Assembly (NCBI RefSeq): GCF_048541585.1
Contig: NZ_CP183303.1
Location: 1,736,001-1,800,000 of the forward strand
Direction: 5' to 3'
Source: Legionella_C sp048541585
GTDB lineage: Bacteria; Pseudomonadota; Gammaproteobacteria; Legionellales; Legionellaceae
Length of the DNA: 64,000 nt
The notes below the pieces were generated by a model. The model saw only the letters and a list, made by a program, of their open reading frames with translations, was not told the origin of the DNA and did not search any database. How positions within the stretch are numbered: the first letter of the stretch is position 1; every line of letters begins with the position of its first letter. The translations under genes and the position numbers were made by a program. Of the stretch, positions 1 to 8,218 are shown one piece after another.

Positions 1-167
1 CTTATGGCTATTTATCTCATGAACTTAATGCGCAATTAAGCCATCAATTAACTGCCTTGATGCTGCTCCATAAATACAGTAATTTAAATGTTCAGCTAAG
101 AATTGCCGATTGGAAAAGTAAAGTTTCCTCATTGAAAGAATTAGAGCAGTTAGTTTGGGGATTTTAA
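1..167 (+). CDS. 3' end of an unidentified gene (partial)
   Basis: An open frame runs from the window edge to a TAA at 165-167 and gives about 54 residues ending in ELEQLVWGF. The fragment is helical and leucine-rich, with no recognisable motif. The start lies outside the window, so function cannot be judged. It reads on the plus strand, convergent with the ankyrin gene that follows. Confidence 0.55.
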   Translation, partial: YGYLSHELNAQLSHQLTALMLLHKYSNLNVQLRIADWKSKVSSLKELEQLVWGF

Positions 168-234
168 TTATTTCAGCGAGTAGGGCGCAGACTTGCTTAC
201 TCGCTTTCTAGATTTAGCAGGTGTATCAAATTAG

Positions 235-1416
235 CTACAGTAAAGAAGGTTTAATAGACTCATTTTCTTTAAATTGCTGCCTAAGCTCCTTGATAACCTC
301 TTGTTGACTGTAAAAAAGATGTTGTTTTGCTGCCATAAACTGACGCAATTCGCTGTAGTCCGTTTTCAAATTCCAACTTTTAGTTACTTTTAATTGATTT
401 TCACCTTCAAGAATATCACTTAAATTTTCACAAATGGGTTTAATTAGTTTAATTTCTGACAAAGCTATAGGATCTAGTGCTGATACTTTCAGTTGCTCCC
501 AAAAAATTCTAGTGTCTTCATAATCTTTTAATATTTGATTTAAATAGTCCACTAATTCTTGATTTAATAAGGATTCAATATGATTAACTTCAGAAAGCTG
601 CTTTATTAAATCAAACAGGGGATAATCAGGATGGTTTAAAAGCATAGCGCGCCTGAAAGTATTTTTTTGGGTTTGATAAAGTGTTGCAATTTTACTCATT
701 ATACCAATCAAGAAGGGATTTGATTTCTGTAAGTTGAGCTGATTATTTAATCGCTCTCGAATGGTATTCATGGTTTTTTTGCTTATAAGCTCGCTTAGGT
801 TAGTAGAATCAATCCATTTGATTAGTTTTTCTAGGCAATCTAATGGTAAAAGTCGCTCATCTAAAAGATTGGGTAATTTTTCTTCATTCCACGGATTAGC
901 TGGATAAAAAGAAAGGTTTTGACTGAAGCATTTTTCTTGAAAGTATGTAGAGGATCGCAACGCCGCATAATTAATAACAGCAATAATTTCTGAGGCATGG
1001 GGATAATATTTTTGCAACATCTGAAAATAATTATCTAAATGCTGTAGCGCAAAATGAGAATTTTTAAAAAATAGATCACTTGCAGTTTGACCATTTTTAT
1101 TTTTTAAAGTGGGATTAGCGCCTAGACGCAAGAATAATTCTAAATCCTCAAGAAATGAAGGGCCTTGATAGTTTGTCATATAAAAATGACCACTATAGCC
1201 TGTATTATTAGTAAATTTACCTTCCGGATTAGGTTTATGAAAATAAGGATTATGATAATTGCTAGAAATATACATAGCCATTATATGTAAAACTGTATTA
1301 CCTTGTTCATCTTGCGCATTGATATCTAAATTATCGTGCTTGAGTAAATCATAAATAGCTTGCCCATGGTTCATATCGCTATTTTTCTTTAAGAAAACAT
1401 CATGTAGTTTGGTCAT
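235..1416 (-). CDS. Ankyrin-repeat protein, effector candidate
   Basis: 393 residues from an ATG. Two ankyrin-type segments are visible near the N-terminus: residues about 22-49 (DINAQDEQGNTVLHIMA, the classic D-x-x-G-x-T-x-L-H pattern) and about 90-118 (LFLRLGANPTLKNKNGQTA). Between them is an atypical Asn/Tyr/Gly-rich insert (about 51-88). The remaining 270 residues are predicted helical, with no known domain seen. There is no signal peptide or membrane segment. Ankyrin proteins of this kind in Legionella are often Dot/Icm-translocated effectors that bind host proteins; that role is inferred here from family and context only. It stands alone, with divergent or convergent neighbours on both sides. 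Confidence 0.75.
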   Translation of the reverse strand: MTKLHDVFLKKNSDMNHGQAIYDLLKHDNLDINAQDEQGNTVLHIMAMYISSNYHNPYFHKPNPEGKFTNNTGYSGHFYMTNYQGPSFLEDLELFLRLGANPTLKNKNGQTASDLFFKNSHFALQHLDNYFQMLQKYYPHASEIIAVINYAALRSSTYFQEKCFSQNLSFYPANPWNEEKLPNLLDERLLPLDCLEKLIKWIDSTNLSELISKKTMNTIRERLNNQLNLQKSNPFLIGIMSKIATLYQTQKNTFRRAMLLNHPDYPLFDLIKQLSEVNHIESLLNQELVDYLNQILKDYEDTRIFWEQLKVSALDPIALSEIKLIKPICENLSDILEGENQLKVTKSWNLKTDYSELRQFMAAKQHLFYSQQEVIKELRQQFKENESIKPSLL

Positions 1417-1607
1417 GTAAGTACATTGAATAAATTAGGAAAATATATTTTATCTATTTTATCTATTTGCTGATAGCCATTCATAAGAAATTAAGATATA
1501 TAATGCTAGTTCTATGAACTTACCATGTCTTTTAAAGAGCTAATTATAGAAAAATTATATTAAGAAGTTATCATAGTGCACTAAAATAGTGCTTAAAAGA
1601 CTACAAC

Positions 1608-2201
1608 ATGAAAGCAAAGCAATTGAGAATAATTTTAGCCAGTGCGTCTCCAAGACGTTTACAAATATTACAAGAGCATGGATTAAGTGCTCTTGTAAAG
1701 CCTGCTAATATTGAAGAAATCCAGCAAAAAGGTGAGGCGGCTAAAGACTATGTAACTCGACTTGCAAGAGAAAAAGCGCAAACTATTTTGCCACAAATTG
1801 AACTAGGTGCAGCAGACTTAATTCTTGCAGCAGATACTACCGTAGTTTATCAAAATCATATTCTTGAGAAACCTCATGACTATGAAGATGCCTATCGCAT
1901 GTTAAGCATGCTAAGTGGTAATAGACATGAAGTCTACACGGGTTATGCGTTAATTTTTTTACCAAAACAACAATGGTGGTTTGATTGCGTAACCACTAGT
2001 ATTACTTTTAATACCCTTACAGAACAACAAATACATCATTATATTGATTCAGGTGACCCGTTTGATAAAGCTGGAGGCTATGGCATTCAGAATGTCTATA
2101 ATACCTTCGTTAAAGAAATTAAAGGCTCTTATTATAATGTGATGGGATTACCTATTGAGGAAATTTCTAAAGTAATCTCTCTTAATCATTTTACTGCCTA
2201 G
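1608..2201 (+). CDS. maf: Maf-family nucleoside triphosphate pyrophosphatase
   Basis: 197 residues, normal for the family. The N-terminus carries the phosphate-binding signature ILASASPRRLQIL (residues 8-20). The catalytic-base region follows as LAADTTVVYQNHILEKP, and the C-terminal FDKAGGYGIQ motif is also present. Maf proteins hydrolyse non-canonical or modified nucleoside triphosphates to the monophosphate plus pyrophosphate. The SPRR and DKAGGYGIQ pattern fits the YhdE (dTTP/UTP) branch better than YceF, but substrate is not certain. ATG start; the gene stands alone between unrelated ORFs. Confidence 0.9.
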   Translation: MKAKQLRIILASASPRRLQILQEHGLSALVKPANIEEIQQKGEAAKDYVTRLAREKAQTILPQIELGAADLILAADTTVVYQNHILEKPHDYEDAYRMLSMLSGNRHEVYTGYALIFLPKQQWWFDCVTTSITFNTLTEQQIHHYIDSGDPFDKAGGYGIQNVYNTFVKEIKGSYYNVMGLPIEEISKVISLNHFTA

Positions 2202-2298
2202 CTATTTTTCTATAGTTGTCTTATCAACAAATATATTGATTAAATTATAATCATTTGGTAAAATAATTAAACTTTATAATTTAATTGGTTCAAATATT

Positions 2299-2622
2299 AT
2301 GAGAAGTAAAAATTATGTTGAGCAATCAGACGGATCTACTTGTCTTTCTATAGAATCACAAGCAGGTGCAACCTATTATTATCCTACCGTTAATAGTTTT
2401 CATGACTTACGTGTAGGCCAAACAAACCATAGTTTTTTTCGACTTCCTCGAGTACAAAAAACAGAATTACTTAACCATAATATCGAAAATTATGTTCCTT
2501 CAAAAGAAGTTAGTCAAATGACAGAATCAAGTAATAAACCATCAGTAGATGCATTAGAATTGATGGCTGATGAAATAGTTAAAGTAACAGAGTATAGTAG
2601 CGCTTATATGAAAAAGCAGTGA
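2299..2622 (+). CDS. Orphan protein of 107 residues
   Basis: ATG start. A soluble, polar protein with an aromatic cluster (GATYYYPTVNSFHDL, about residues 23-37) and an acidic C-terminal half. No signal peptide, membrane segment or known motif was recognised. It is followed by a 107-base gap and then another orphan frame. The ORF length and amino-acid composition look like real coding sequence, but function is unknown. Confidence 0.55.
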   Translation: MRSKNYVEQSDGSTCLSIESQAGATYYYPTVNSFHDLRVGQTNHSFFRLPRVQKTELLNHNIENYVPSKEVSQMTESSNKPSVDALELMADEIVKVTEYSSAYMKKQ

Positions 2623-2729
2623 TATTTTTAACTATTATTTTTATAAAATAACTATCCGCAGGGGAGGGAGATCCTGCAAATACTTTATTTAATAGTTTCT
2701 TTAATCAATATACGTTAAATAAAGAGGAT

Positions 2730-3398
2730 TTGCTGGCTTACACTAAAACTATCTATGAAAGCTTAATTGACTTAAGAAGACAAAAATTAAAAAATGGTTT
2801 TAGGCTCTATGAAGGGATGCAATTTACTATCTATATTTTACCTGGATTTGAAAAAGAATGTGAGCACACACTAGAAGAAATAGAAGCAAGCTTAGTAAAG
2901 GCGAAAATTAGACCTGGAATAATTTTTCCTACTGACAGACAAATAGGAATTTATAGTTCAGTTCGTCATCCTGGTAAATGGCGTTATCATAAAGCGACTA
3001 ATGCCAATTTGGAAACCTATAATCCTAATAATGTGAACGATCCCTTTAATTTTTTGCAAACACTGCATGCTGATGAAATAATAAAAGAAGATGAACTAAA
3101 AACCATACTTCAACATAGACATAGCGCACAATACATAGTATCAGCATTACAAACAAAAAAATTTATTGCTCCATTGCAACTAAAAGCCCTTGCTGCCCAT
3201 AAAGAAGAGGTTGTTAAGCATATAAAAATGTTACCTCTAGAAACAAAACAGGAACTAATAACAGCTTGTTTAGATAAAGCTTCAAACTTAGGAAGATTCT
3301 TTAGAATTAAGCGCGGTCTTTTTAACCCGAAGTTAGGGCATGGGACTTTAAAGCAATTAGAAGACATGAGGATGACAATCAACTTAGGTAAAATTTAA
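2730..3398 (+). CDS. Orphan protein with unclear start, possibly a 5'-truncated gene
   Basis: 222 residues if read from a TTG at 2730. The frame is open upstream to a TAA at 2649-2651, and that stretch (GEGDPANTLFNSFFNQYTLN) looks coding but holds no ATG. GAGGA lies only one base before the TTG, too close for a good ribosome site; the purine run GGGGAGGGAG at 2661-2670 has no ATG behind it. The first in-frame ATG (near 2817) would discard clearly coding sequence. The protein is basic and helical, with no motif recognised. Either a non-ATG start is used or the gene has lost its 5' end. Confidence 0.5.
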   Translation: MLAYTKTIYESLIDLRRQKLKNGFRLYEGMQFTIYILPGFEKECEHTLEEIEASLVKAKIRPGIIFPTDRQIGIYSSVRHPGKWRYHKATNANLETYNPNNVNDPFNFLQTLHADEIIKEDELKTILQHRHSAQYIVSALQTKKFIAPLQLKALAAHKEEVVKHIKMLPLETKQELITACLDKASNLGRFFRIKRGLFNPKLGHGTLKQLEDMRMTINLGKI

Positions 3399-3629
3399 AA
3401 AACTGCTATCTCAGATTTGCCTTGTTTCCAGAATTTAACAAAAAAGGAAAAAATTTATGATAGGGAAGAATAGCCCATAGAAATGTAGTAGCTCAGAAAA
3501 CCTATTTATTTAATATAGTTTCTAAATTAGGTAAAAATATACTATTCACCAATATAAGATTTGCTCACTAAAAATCAATATGACTAGTCTATAATAAAAA
3601 ATACTAGAGTATTGTATCGGAGTAGTCCT

Positions 3630-3950
3630 ATGTCTAGACGTCGGGATATGAGAAGAGGTTTTAATTTGCCGCCGCTTGCAAGAGAAGATAATTCTTTGGA
3701 TGCTTTTTTTAAGAGGGAAAAAAAAGAATTAGGTCTTTATAAAACTAAACCTGAAAGAAGAGCTCAAAGAAAAGAAAGAGATGAGGCAGAAATTGAACGA
3801 CTTAAAGCAGAAGTTGAGCGGTTTAAAAATGCTGAAATCCTTAAAAACCAACAGGTAAAGCAAACGCCAAACCCGAATGAGCAAAAGTCAAATACAGATG
3901 AGCAAGAAGAGGAAAATAGTATAACGAGCTTTCCTGGGGCAACACCATAA
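3630..3950 (+). CDS. Small basic coiled-coil protein
   Basis: 106 residues from the ATG at 3630. This start is preferred over an in-frame TTG 18 bases upstream because GGAG (3619-3622) sits about 7 bases ahead of it. The N-terminus is Arg-rich (MSRRRDMRRGF). Residues about 45-75 form a charged coiled coil (RKERDEAEIERLKAEVERF), and the tail is Asn/Glu/Gln-rich and probably disordered. No family is recognised. Such short charged proteins are common among Legionella orphans and some are effectors, but nothing here proves that. Confidence 0.6.
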   Translation: MSRRRDMRRGFNLPPLAREDNSLDAFFKREKKELGLYKTKPERRAQRKERDEAEIERLKAEVERFKNAEILKNQQVKQTPNPNEQKSNTDEQEEENSITSFPGATP

Positions 3951-3960
3951 ATGTACTTTA

Positions 3961-4098
3961 GACTATAACTATGAGGCTGGACAGATGTTTATAGAAAAAT
4001 CCCAAAAATTTAAAGAGTTCTTGAAGGCTTCAAATTTAAATATTGAGAAAACTTAATCGAGTTCTGTATCTGTATTACATAAAGAAAAATTAAGCAGG
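3961..4098 (+). pseudogene. Decayed tandem copy of the small gene at 4248-4457
   Basis: The frame reads DYNYEAGQMFIEKSQKFKEF, then TAA at 4054-4056, then in the same frame SSSVSVLHKEKLS. This aligns along its length with the intact gene downstream (EYNNYGAAQTLIEKSQEFKGF, and SESGLSKENLIK at its end). The copy has no ATG in phase and one in-frame stop where the intact gene has a Gln-rich stretch, so it is a dead duplicate. A 60-bp palindromic element begins two bases past its 3' end. Seen directly by comparing the two segments. Confidence 0.65.
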
Positions 4099-4100
4099 CT

Positions 4101-4160
4101 TAGCCTGGGTGCAGGCCTGCAGGGCCGAAACCCGGGTTTCACTTTGTTTCACCCAGGCTA
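4101..4160. repeat. 60-bp palindromic intergenic element
   Basis: Perfect 11-bp terminal inverted repeats TAGCCTGGGTG (4101-4111) and CACCCAGGCTA (4150-4160) enclose nested palindromes GCAGGCCTGC and AAACCCGGGTTT. It is strikingly G+C-rich against the AT-rich surroundings and lies at the 3' edge of the decayed duplicate. Short elements with CCTGGGTG/CACCCAGG ends recur between genes in many gammaproteobacteria, including Legionella; that this one is repeated elsewhere in the genome is inference. Confidence 0.7.
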
Positions 4161-4247
4161 CATTTCTGATTTGATAAAGGTTGGGGATTTTTTGGTTGGG
4201 GCGCGAGACAAAAATCTACAGTTGACTTATACAAGACTATAATTGAT

Positions 4248-4457
4248 ATGATAGATAAATCAAAAAATCCTGTACCGATACCAAAGCAAGAATCAATTAA
4301 ATTAAAAACCCCAGAATATAATAACTATGGCGCTGCACAGACGCTTATAGAGAAATCTCAAGAATTTAAAGGCTTCGTGCAGGATTTAAACCCAAATGTT
4401 ATGCAACCTCAAGAAAATTCTGAATCTGGATTAAGTAAAGAAAATTTAATAAAGTAG
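4248..4457 (+). CDS. Small orphan protein (intact copy of a tandem pair)
   Basis: 69 residues, ATG start, no strong Shine-Dalgarno site. The core AAQTLIEKSQEFKGFVQDL is shared with the decayed copy 150-290 bases upstream, which supports this frame being a real gene. Hydrophilic, with no signal peptide or known motif. A strong hairpin follows about 40 bases after the stop. Confidence 0.5.
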   Translation: MIDKSKNPVPIPKQESIKLKTPEYNNYGAAQTLIEKSQEFKGFVQDLNPNVMQPQENSESGLSKENLIK

Positions 4458-4495
4458 ACAAATCAAATAGTAGGCCACACTAGTTTATATAACCC

Positions 4496-4529
4496 ATTAA
4501 GTCTGATTATTGTGATAATCAGACTTAAT
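4496..4529. terminator. Strong hairpin, probable bidirectional terminator
   Basis: A perfect 15-bp inverted repeat, ATTAAGTCTGATTAT and ATAATCAGACTTAAT, with a TGTG loop. It lies between the plus-strand small gene ending at 4457 and the minus-strand gene ending at 4629. The flanks are A/T-rich, though there is no uninterrupted T run. Its position between convergent genes suits a terminator for both. Confidence 0.6.
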
Positions 4530-4628
4530 TTAATAATAGTATTTATTGCTATATTAAGCGTATATTCTCGTTCTTCATCGATATTTATACTCATATAGAT
4601 ACAAAGCAAAAATCACACTATTTAAATG

Positions 4629-5063
4629 CTAACAATCATTTTGATAATGATAGACTAATGATAGACTTTTGATAAATTGTTCTGCTTGTTCTTTGGTTAA
4701 ACCAGTTATCTGAAACTCAGCGCCTAGCTCGCTTTGAATTATTGGTGACGATATAACAATATTACCTAGGATTAAATTCATATGTTTGCCTATGTTTTCA
4801 TTGCTAATACGTGTCAGCTCATTGGCTGCAGTACTTTTTAGTTTTAATTGAAGCCCATAGGAATCCGATGGCTTTTCTGGCGATATGATTTTTGCAGATT
4901 CAACCATTGAGCTATCAATAACCAACTGGCTTTGAACCACTTGAAAAACCATTTGTGATTCTGCCTTCATACTTGAGGCAGCTGTAGTCGTTTGTGAGGC
5001 TATTGCAGTTGAATAAATGGTTATAGCTAAGGCAGCAAGTATAGTTTTAATAAAAATATGCAT
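4629..5063 (-). CDS. Secreted protein with a free-standing SecD P1-head-like domain
   Basis: 144 residues from the ATG at 5063; a TTG 18 bases upstream is less likely because the ATG puts a normal signal peptide (MHIFIKTILAALAITIYSTA) at the N-terminus, with likely cleavage after AIA. The C-terminal half (SYGLQLKLKSTAANELTRIS, GKHMNLILGNIVISSPII, GAEFQITGLTKEQAEQF) matches the pattern of the SecD periplasmic P1 head subdomain: a GVGLQL-like strand, NIGK, LDGxVISAP, and the QITG...EQA helix. No SecD transmembrane region is present, so it is not a translocase. Role unknown; periplasmic by inference. Confidence 0.65.
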   Translation of the reverse strand: MHIFIKTILAALAITIYSTAIASQTTTAASSMKAESQMVFQVVQSQLVIDSSMVESAKIISPEKPSDSYGLQLKLKSTAANELTRISNENIGKHMNLILGNIVISSPIIQSELGAEFQITGLTKEQAEQFIKSLSLVYHYQNDC

Positions 5064-5138
5064 TTCAGTTTCTAATGGCAAATATAGACATTATATTATT
5101 CTTTAACTGCCTTTTTAAATGGTTTAGCTTTCTATCTA

Positions 5139-5831
5139 TTAGTTCTTTGTTTTAATGATAGTATTTGTTTGATCTTCGTCTGAGCTTTTGCCGTTATTAG
5201 CTTCTGTGGATTCTATATGTTTTTTATAGTTTTCGCGCCAAATTGTATTTTTGTGTATGCTACCAGATTTTTTCTCAGTAGATTGTTTTCTCACTTCCCA
5301 ACCTTTTTCCCATGAGGCTTCTTTCCAAGGTGGGTCAACTACAGTTAAATCATAAGAATCATCTTTTTTAGTCGCGACAACAAAGTTAAAAGTATGGTGT
5401 GCAACCTCTGTTAATTTGTCAAATTCAGTAGCTAGCTTATAACATCTGCGTAGCTCTGCTAAAGATACGCCTTTATCAAAGTGATCAACTCTTTCTAGTA
5501 TCCTAGCGATCTCATACTTCTTATCATTGAAGCCAACAATAAAAATTAAAGGTACTATAGGCTCATGTTTTTGTTGCTTCTTATAATTACTTAATAACAA
5601 ATCATCAAGTAGGTATTTAAAATGGCCATATAATGAATTAAATTCCTTCCCATATTGGATATTTTCAGTAAATTGATAATCATTACAATTGAATGCTTTT
5701 ACGTTTGTAATATCACTAATATCATTTATTGCTTTATAAATATCCTGGTATTTAAATTGGCTAAATCCATAAACTACCACTTGATTACTTCCTTTAGAAA
5801 TAGCTTTTAAAGATTCATAATTTATTTTCAT
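5139..5831 (-). CDS. Orphan protein, effector candidate
   Basis: About 230 residues. The ATG at 5831 (MKINYESL) is preferred over a TTG nine bases upstream. Predicted alternating strands and helices occupy residues 15-170; a highly charged, probably disordered Lys/Glu/Ser tail occupies about 180-230 (KHIESTEANNGKSSDEDQ). No catalytic motif, signal peptide or membrane segment was recognised. A polar, flexible C-terminus is common in Dot/Icm substrates, but that is only suggestive. Confidence 0.6.
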   Translation of the reverse strand: MKINYESLKAISKGSNQVVVYGFSQFKYQDIYKAINDISDITNVKAFNCNDYQFTENIQYGKEFNSLYGHFKYLLDDLLLSNYKKQQKHEPIVPLIFIVGFNDKKYEIARILERVDHFDKGVSLAELRRCYKLATEFDKLTEVAHHTFNFVVATKKDDSYDLTVVDPPWKEASWEKGWEVRKQSTEKKSGSIHKNTIWRENYKKHIESTEANNGKSSDEDQTNTIIKTKN

Positions 5832-6172
5832 ATCATACAACCTACATACTTCTATATATAAAATAAACTATAGCTCATTTTAATGTGCCTATGAGGATGA
5901 AATAGAATGAGTTATTGAGTAAGATCCTCCCCTTTTCTACATAATTTGCTCAACATTATGTCATTATGTGTGGCATCTCAATGGGTTGGCAGTATCCGAA
6001 AACCCTTAATGGAATATAGTCAATCAACTAATCATGCAAGGTAATTTCCCACAGCTGTTTAGGCGTTGGGAAGATTTGGATAGAAGTAAATTAGGCTTAT
6101 CTTTGCATTTTAATAATAGCCGAAAATTATTTAAATTAGCTTAGGCAAGCAACCCGCTCTTCTATATTATTT
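5832..6172. other. Gene-poor gap with a possible gene remnant
   Basis: About 340 bases without a solid gene. A 36-codon plus-strand frame at 6034-6144 reads MQGNFPQLFRRWEDLDRSKL and ends at TAG. Its composition looks coding, but it has no ribosome site and continues upstream only to a stop shortly before. It may be the end of a decayed gene. Nothing else stands out. Confidence 0.35.
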
Positions 6173-6397
6173 TTACATACCTGAATAAAAATTATTAATT
6201 TCCTCATCGTCCGCTTTTAATGCATCTAGATTTGCTTGGGTAGGATTTTCTTGCATTTTTCTAGTTAACGTGCTGAAAAAAACTATTTTTTTTTCTATTT
6301 CTTTAATTTTATTAAGTTTCTTCTCCTTTAATAAGACCTGCGCTGCTGTATCTTCAAACTTAATTTTAGGTTCCGTTTTAGCATCTGACGATTTCAT
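6173..6397 (-). CDS. Small charged orphan protein
   Basis: 74 residues, ATG start with GGAG 10 bases upstream. Lys/Glu-rich helical protein (KEKKLNKIKEIEKKIVFF) ending in an acidic segment and NNFYSGM. No known family. The clear ribosome site supports it being expressed. Confidence 0.55.
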   Translation of the reverse strand: MKSSDAKTEPKIKFEDTAAQVLLKEKKLNKIKEIEKKIVFFSTLTRKMQENPTQANLDALKADDEEINNFYSGM

Positions 6398-6734
6398 CCT
6401 AGCACTCCTTTATTTTAAAAAAATAACTTAATAGCTCACCTTTTTACTAAGGTTAAAGCTACTCTCCTGTCTTATTACCAATTATCTTGATTAATATATA
6501 TTACTGTCGGTAAAAAAAAAAGCGGTGTGGCTTATAAAATACAAGTTATTTCTTATTGATTTATTACATTAAATTACTAAACCAACCTATTAGAGTAAAA
6601 TATTTTCAATTTATACTTAATTTGATACAAATTTTATAAATTAAAACAATTTGCTTAATTTTTCCTTAATTTTTTTTTGTTAATCTAACTTGCACTAGAG
6701 CCAATACCTAAAGGTCAACTTCGTTGGAGTTTGT
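6398..6734. other. Long AT-rich intergenic region between divergent orphan genes
   Basis: About 337 bases, very AT-rich, holding the start regions of the minus-strand gene at 6397 and the plus-strand gene at 6735. Poly-A and poly-T runs occur near 6509-6520 and 6669-6678. GGAG precedes the ATG at 6735. No convincing operator or RNA gene was seen. Confidence 0.4.
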
Positions 6735-8048
6735 ATGTTTCCTGTATTTAAAAATATAACAAAAGTACAAAGTATAATGAGTTTAAAAAGCGCAATTCCT
6801 GTAACTGCAATAAGTCTAGCTAAAAAACCGATAGAACTTGAGCGCGCTTTTTCAACCAAACGTGTTACTATAAGTGATAAAAAATTTGGCAAAATCATTA
6901 CCGAAGCGGCAAAGCTAGAAGGCATTGAACAACAAAAATATCAGCAAGGATTCAGCGAATATTATAAAGTAAAAGAAGTAAAGCCCGAGATTGACAAGCC
7001 AGCTAAAAAACCAATTTTTAGCTTAAAAACAACAAGTATGAATCCGCATTTTATCTTTGCAAATCAACTTAAAACAACTCAGCTTAAGCGCGAACCGACT
7101 ACTAATGCCCGCCCTAAGTTAAAGGCTGATAAACAATCTAAAGAAGCTAAAGATCTAACGCCTAATGAGGCAGCCAATAAAGTTGTCGAGATCTCTTTAT
7201 CAAAAACAAAGCCCTATTTAGGTAATATGGTAATAAAGTTTATTGAATACCCGTTTAAAGCCTATGCTCGTTCTAAATTAGAGCCCATCTTTATTGTTCT
7301 TTCTAAAGATGGCCGTGTTAACGAAAATCTTGTCAATAAGGTTTCATCGCATGCTTTACAATTATTCTTTATTTTATTGTTAATGTATATTGCGGAAAAA
7401 TTAAGAGAGCAAAAAGCAAAAATAGAAAAACTTGAAGGTGAAGTTGAAGACCTTAATGAAAGCTACAATAAAGGTCTGAAGGTTCATAAGGATATGCGCG
7501 AAAAAATTATCAAAAAAAGTGAAAAATTACTTAAATATCAGGAAGAAGCAACTAAGTATGAAAGTATCCTTATTAAACTTAAGGAAGCACAGAAAGCAAC
7601 AGACCTAAAACATGAAAAACAAACTACCTTAGAATCTATTAGAGAAAGTGTTAGCTCGTTTATGGTTAATGACGATGAACGCCTATTACAAGAGGTTAAA
7701 TCGTATTTAACTGAGCAAGATACTATAGAAGATAATGTTGCTGCCAAACAAACTCTTAGAGAACTTGAAAAAGTAGGAAAAGTACATTCTCTAGTGATTA
7801 AAGCTGAAGATAAACTCGATGATTTAAATAGCAAAAAAGATAAAGTTGAAGAAGAGATATCCAAACTTAATTCAGTGGCGAGCATGTATGCTAACCATAT
7901 ACAATACATAGGTGCAAAGCGCGATAATAGAGTCAAAGAGGTAGAGAAAATCTTGGGGTATACATTCTTTAAGAAAACAGAAGATAGTAGCTTATTACCT
8001 GATGAGCCAGTTAATTTATCTAGTCCGCATGCGGATATGAAAAAATAA
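6735..8048 (+). CDS. Single-pass coiled-coil protein, effector candidate
   Basis: 437 residues, ATG with TTGGAG upstream. The N-terminal 200 residues are basic and probably disordered. One membrane segment lies at about 208-220 (LQLFFILLLMYIAEKL). It is followed by about 170 residues of charged coiled coil (EKLREQKAKIEKLEGEVEDL and onward). The C-terminus is short and polar (SSLLPDEPVNLSSPHADMKK). There is no signal peptide. The arrangement of a basic head, one membrane anchor and a long coiled coil resembles SNARE-like or tethering effectors of Legionella. That reading is inferred from architecture, not from a recognised family. A hairpin terminator follows at 8112. Confidence 0.65.
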   Translation: MFPVFKNITKVQSIMSLKSAIPVTAISLAKKPIELERAFSTKRVTISDKKFGKIITEAAKLEGIEQQKYQQGFSEYYKVKEVKPEIDKPAKKPIFSLKTTSMNPHFIFANQLKTTQLKREPTTNARPKLKADKQSKEAKDLTPNEAANKVVEISLSKTKPYLGNMVIKFIEYPFKAYARSKLEPIFIVLSKDGRVNENLVNKVSSHALQLFFILLLMYIAEKLREQKAKIEKLEGEVEDLNESYNKGLKVHKDMREKIIKKSEKLLKYQEEATKYESILIKLKEAQKATDLKHEKQTTLESIRESVSSFMVNDDERLLQEVKSYLTEQDTIEDNVAAKQTLRELEKVGKVHSLVIKAEDKLDDLNSKKDKVEEEISKLNSVASMYANHIQYIGAKRDNRVKEVEKILGYTFFKKTEDSSLLPDEPVNLSSPHADMKK

Positions 8049-8111
8049 TCATCACCCTCTGTTTTAATAATATAAGAGTATTTATAACTGAAAATGGTGT
8101 TTAATCATTTT

Positions 8112-8142
8112 AACGCTATTATTTAATATAAGAGCGTTTTTT
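8112..8142 (+). terminator. Rho-independent terminator
   Basis: Stem AACGCT (8112-8117) and AGCGTT (8133-8138) separated by an AT loop, continuing into a run of T. It lies about 65 bases after the coiled-coil gene stop, in the right orientation to end its transcript. Confidence 0.6.
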
Positions 8143-8218
8143 AGTTTGTTAAAGTTAGTGCTATGAAACGTAAAATGCCAATGCTTTTTATGGATTAAAC
8201 TAAATTAACTTAAACCAT

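Noticed and set aside
3110..3382. Open frame of 90 codons on the minus strand inside the orphan gene at 2730-3398
   Set aside because: Antisense to a frame with better composition; Cys-rich with no ribosome site.
6034..6144. 36-codon plus-strand frame beginning MQGNFPQLF
   Set aside because: No ribosome site; kept only as a possible remnant in the gap entry.
7538..7936. 132-codon minus-strand frame inside the coiled-coil gene
   Set aside because: Ser/Leu-rich mirror of a Lys/Glu coiled coil; an artefact of the antisense of charged codons.
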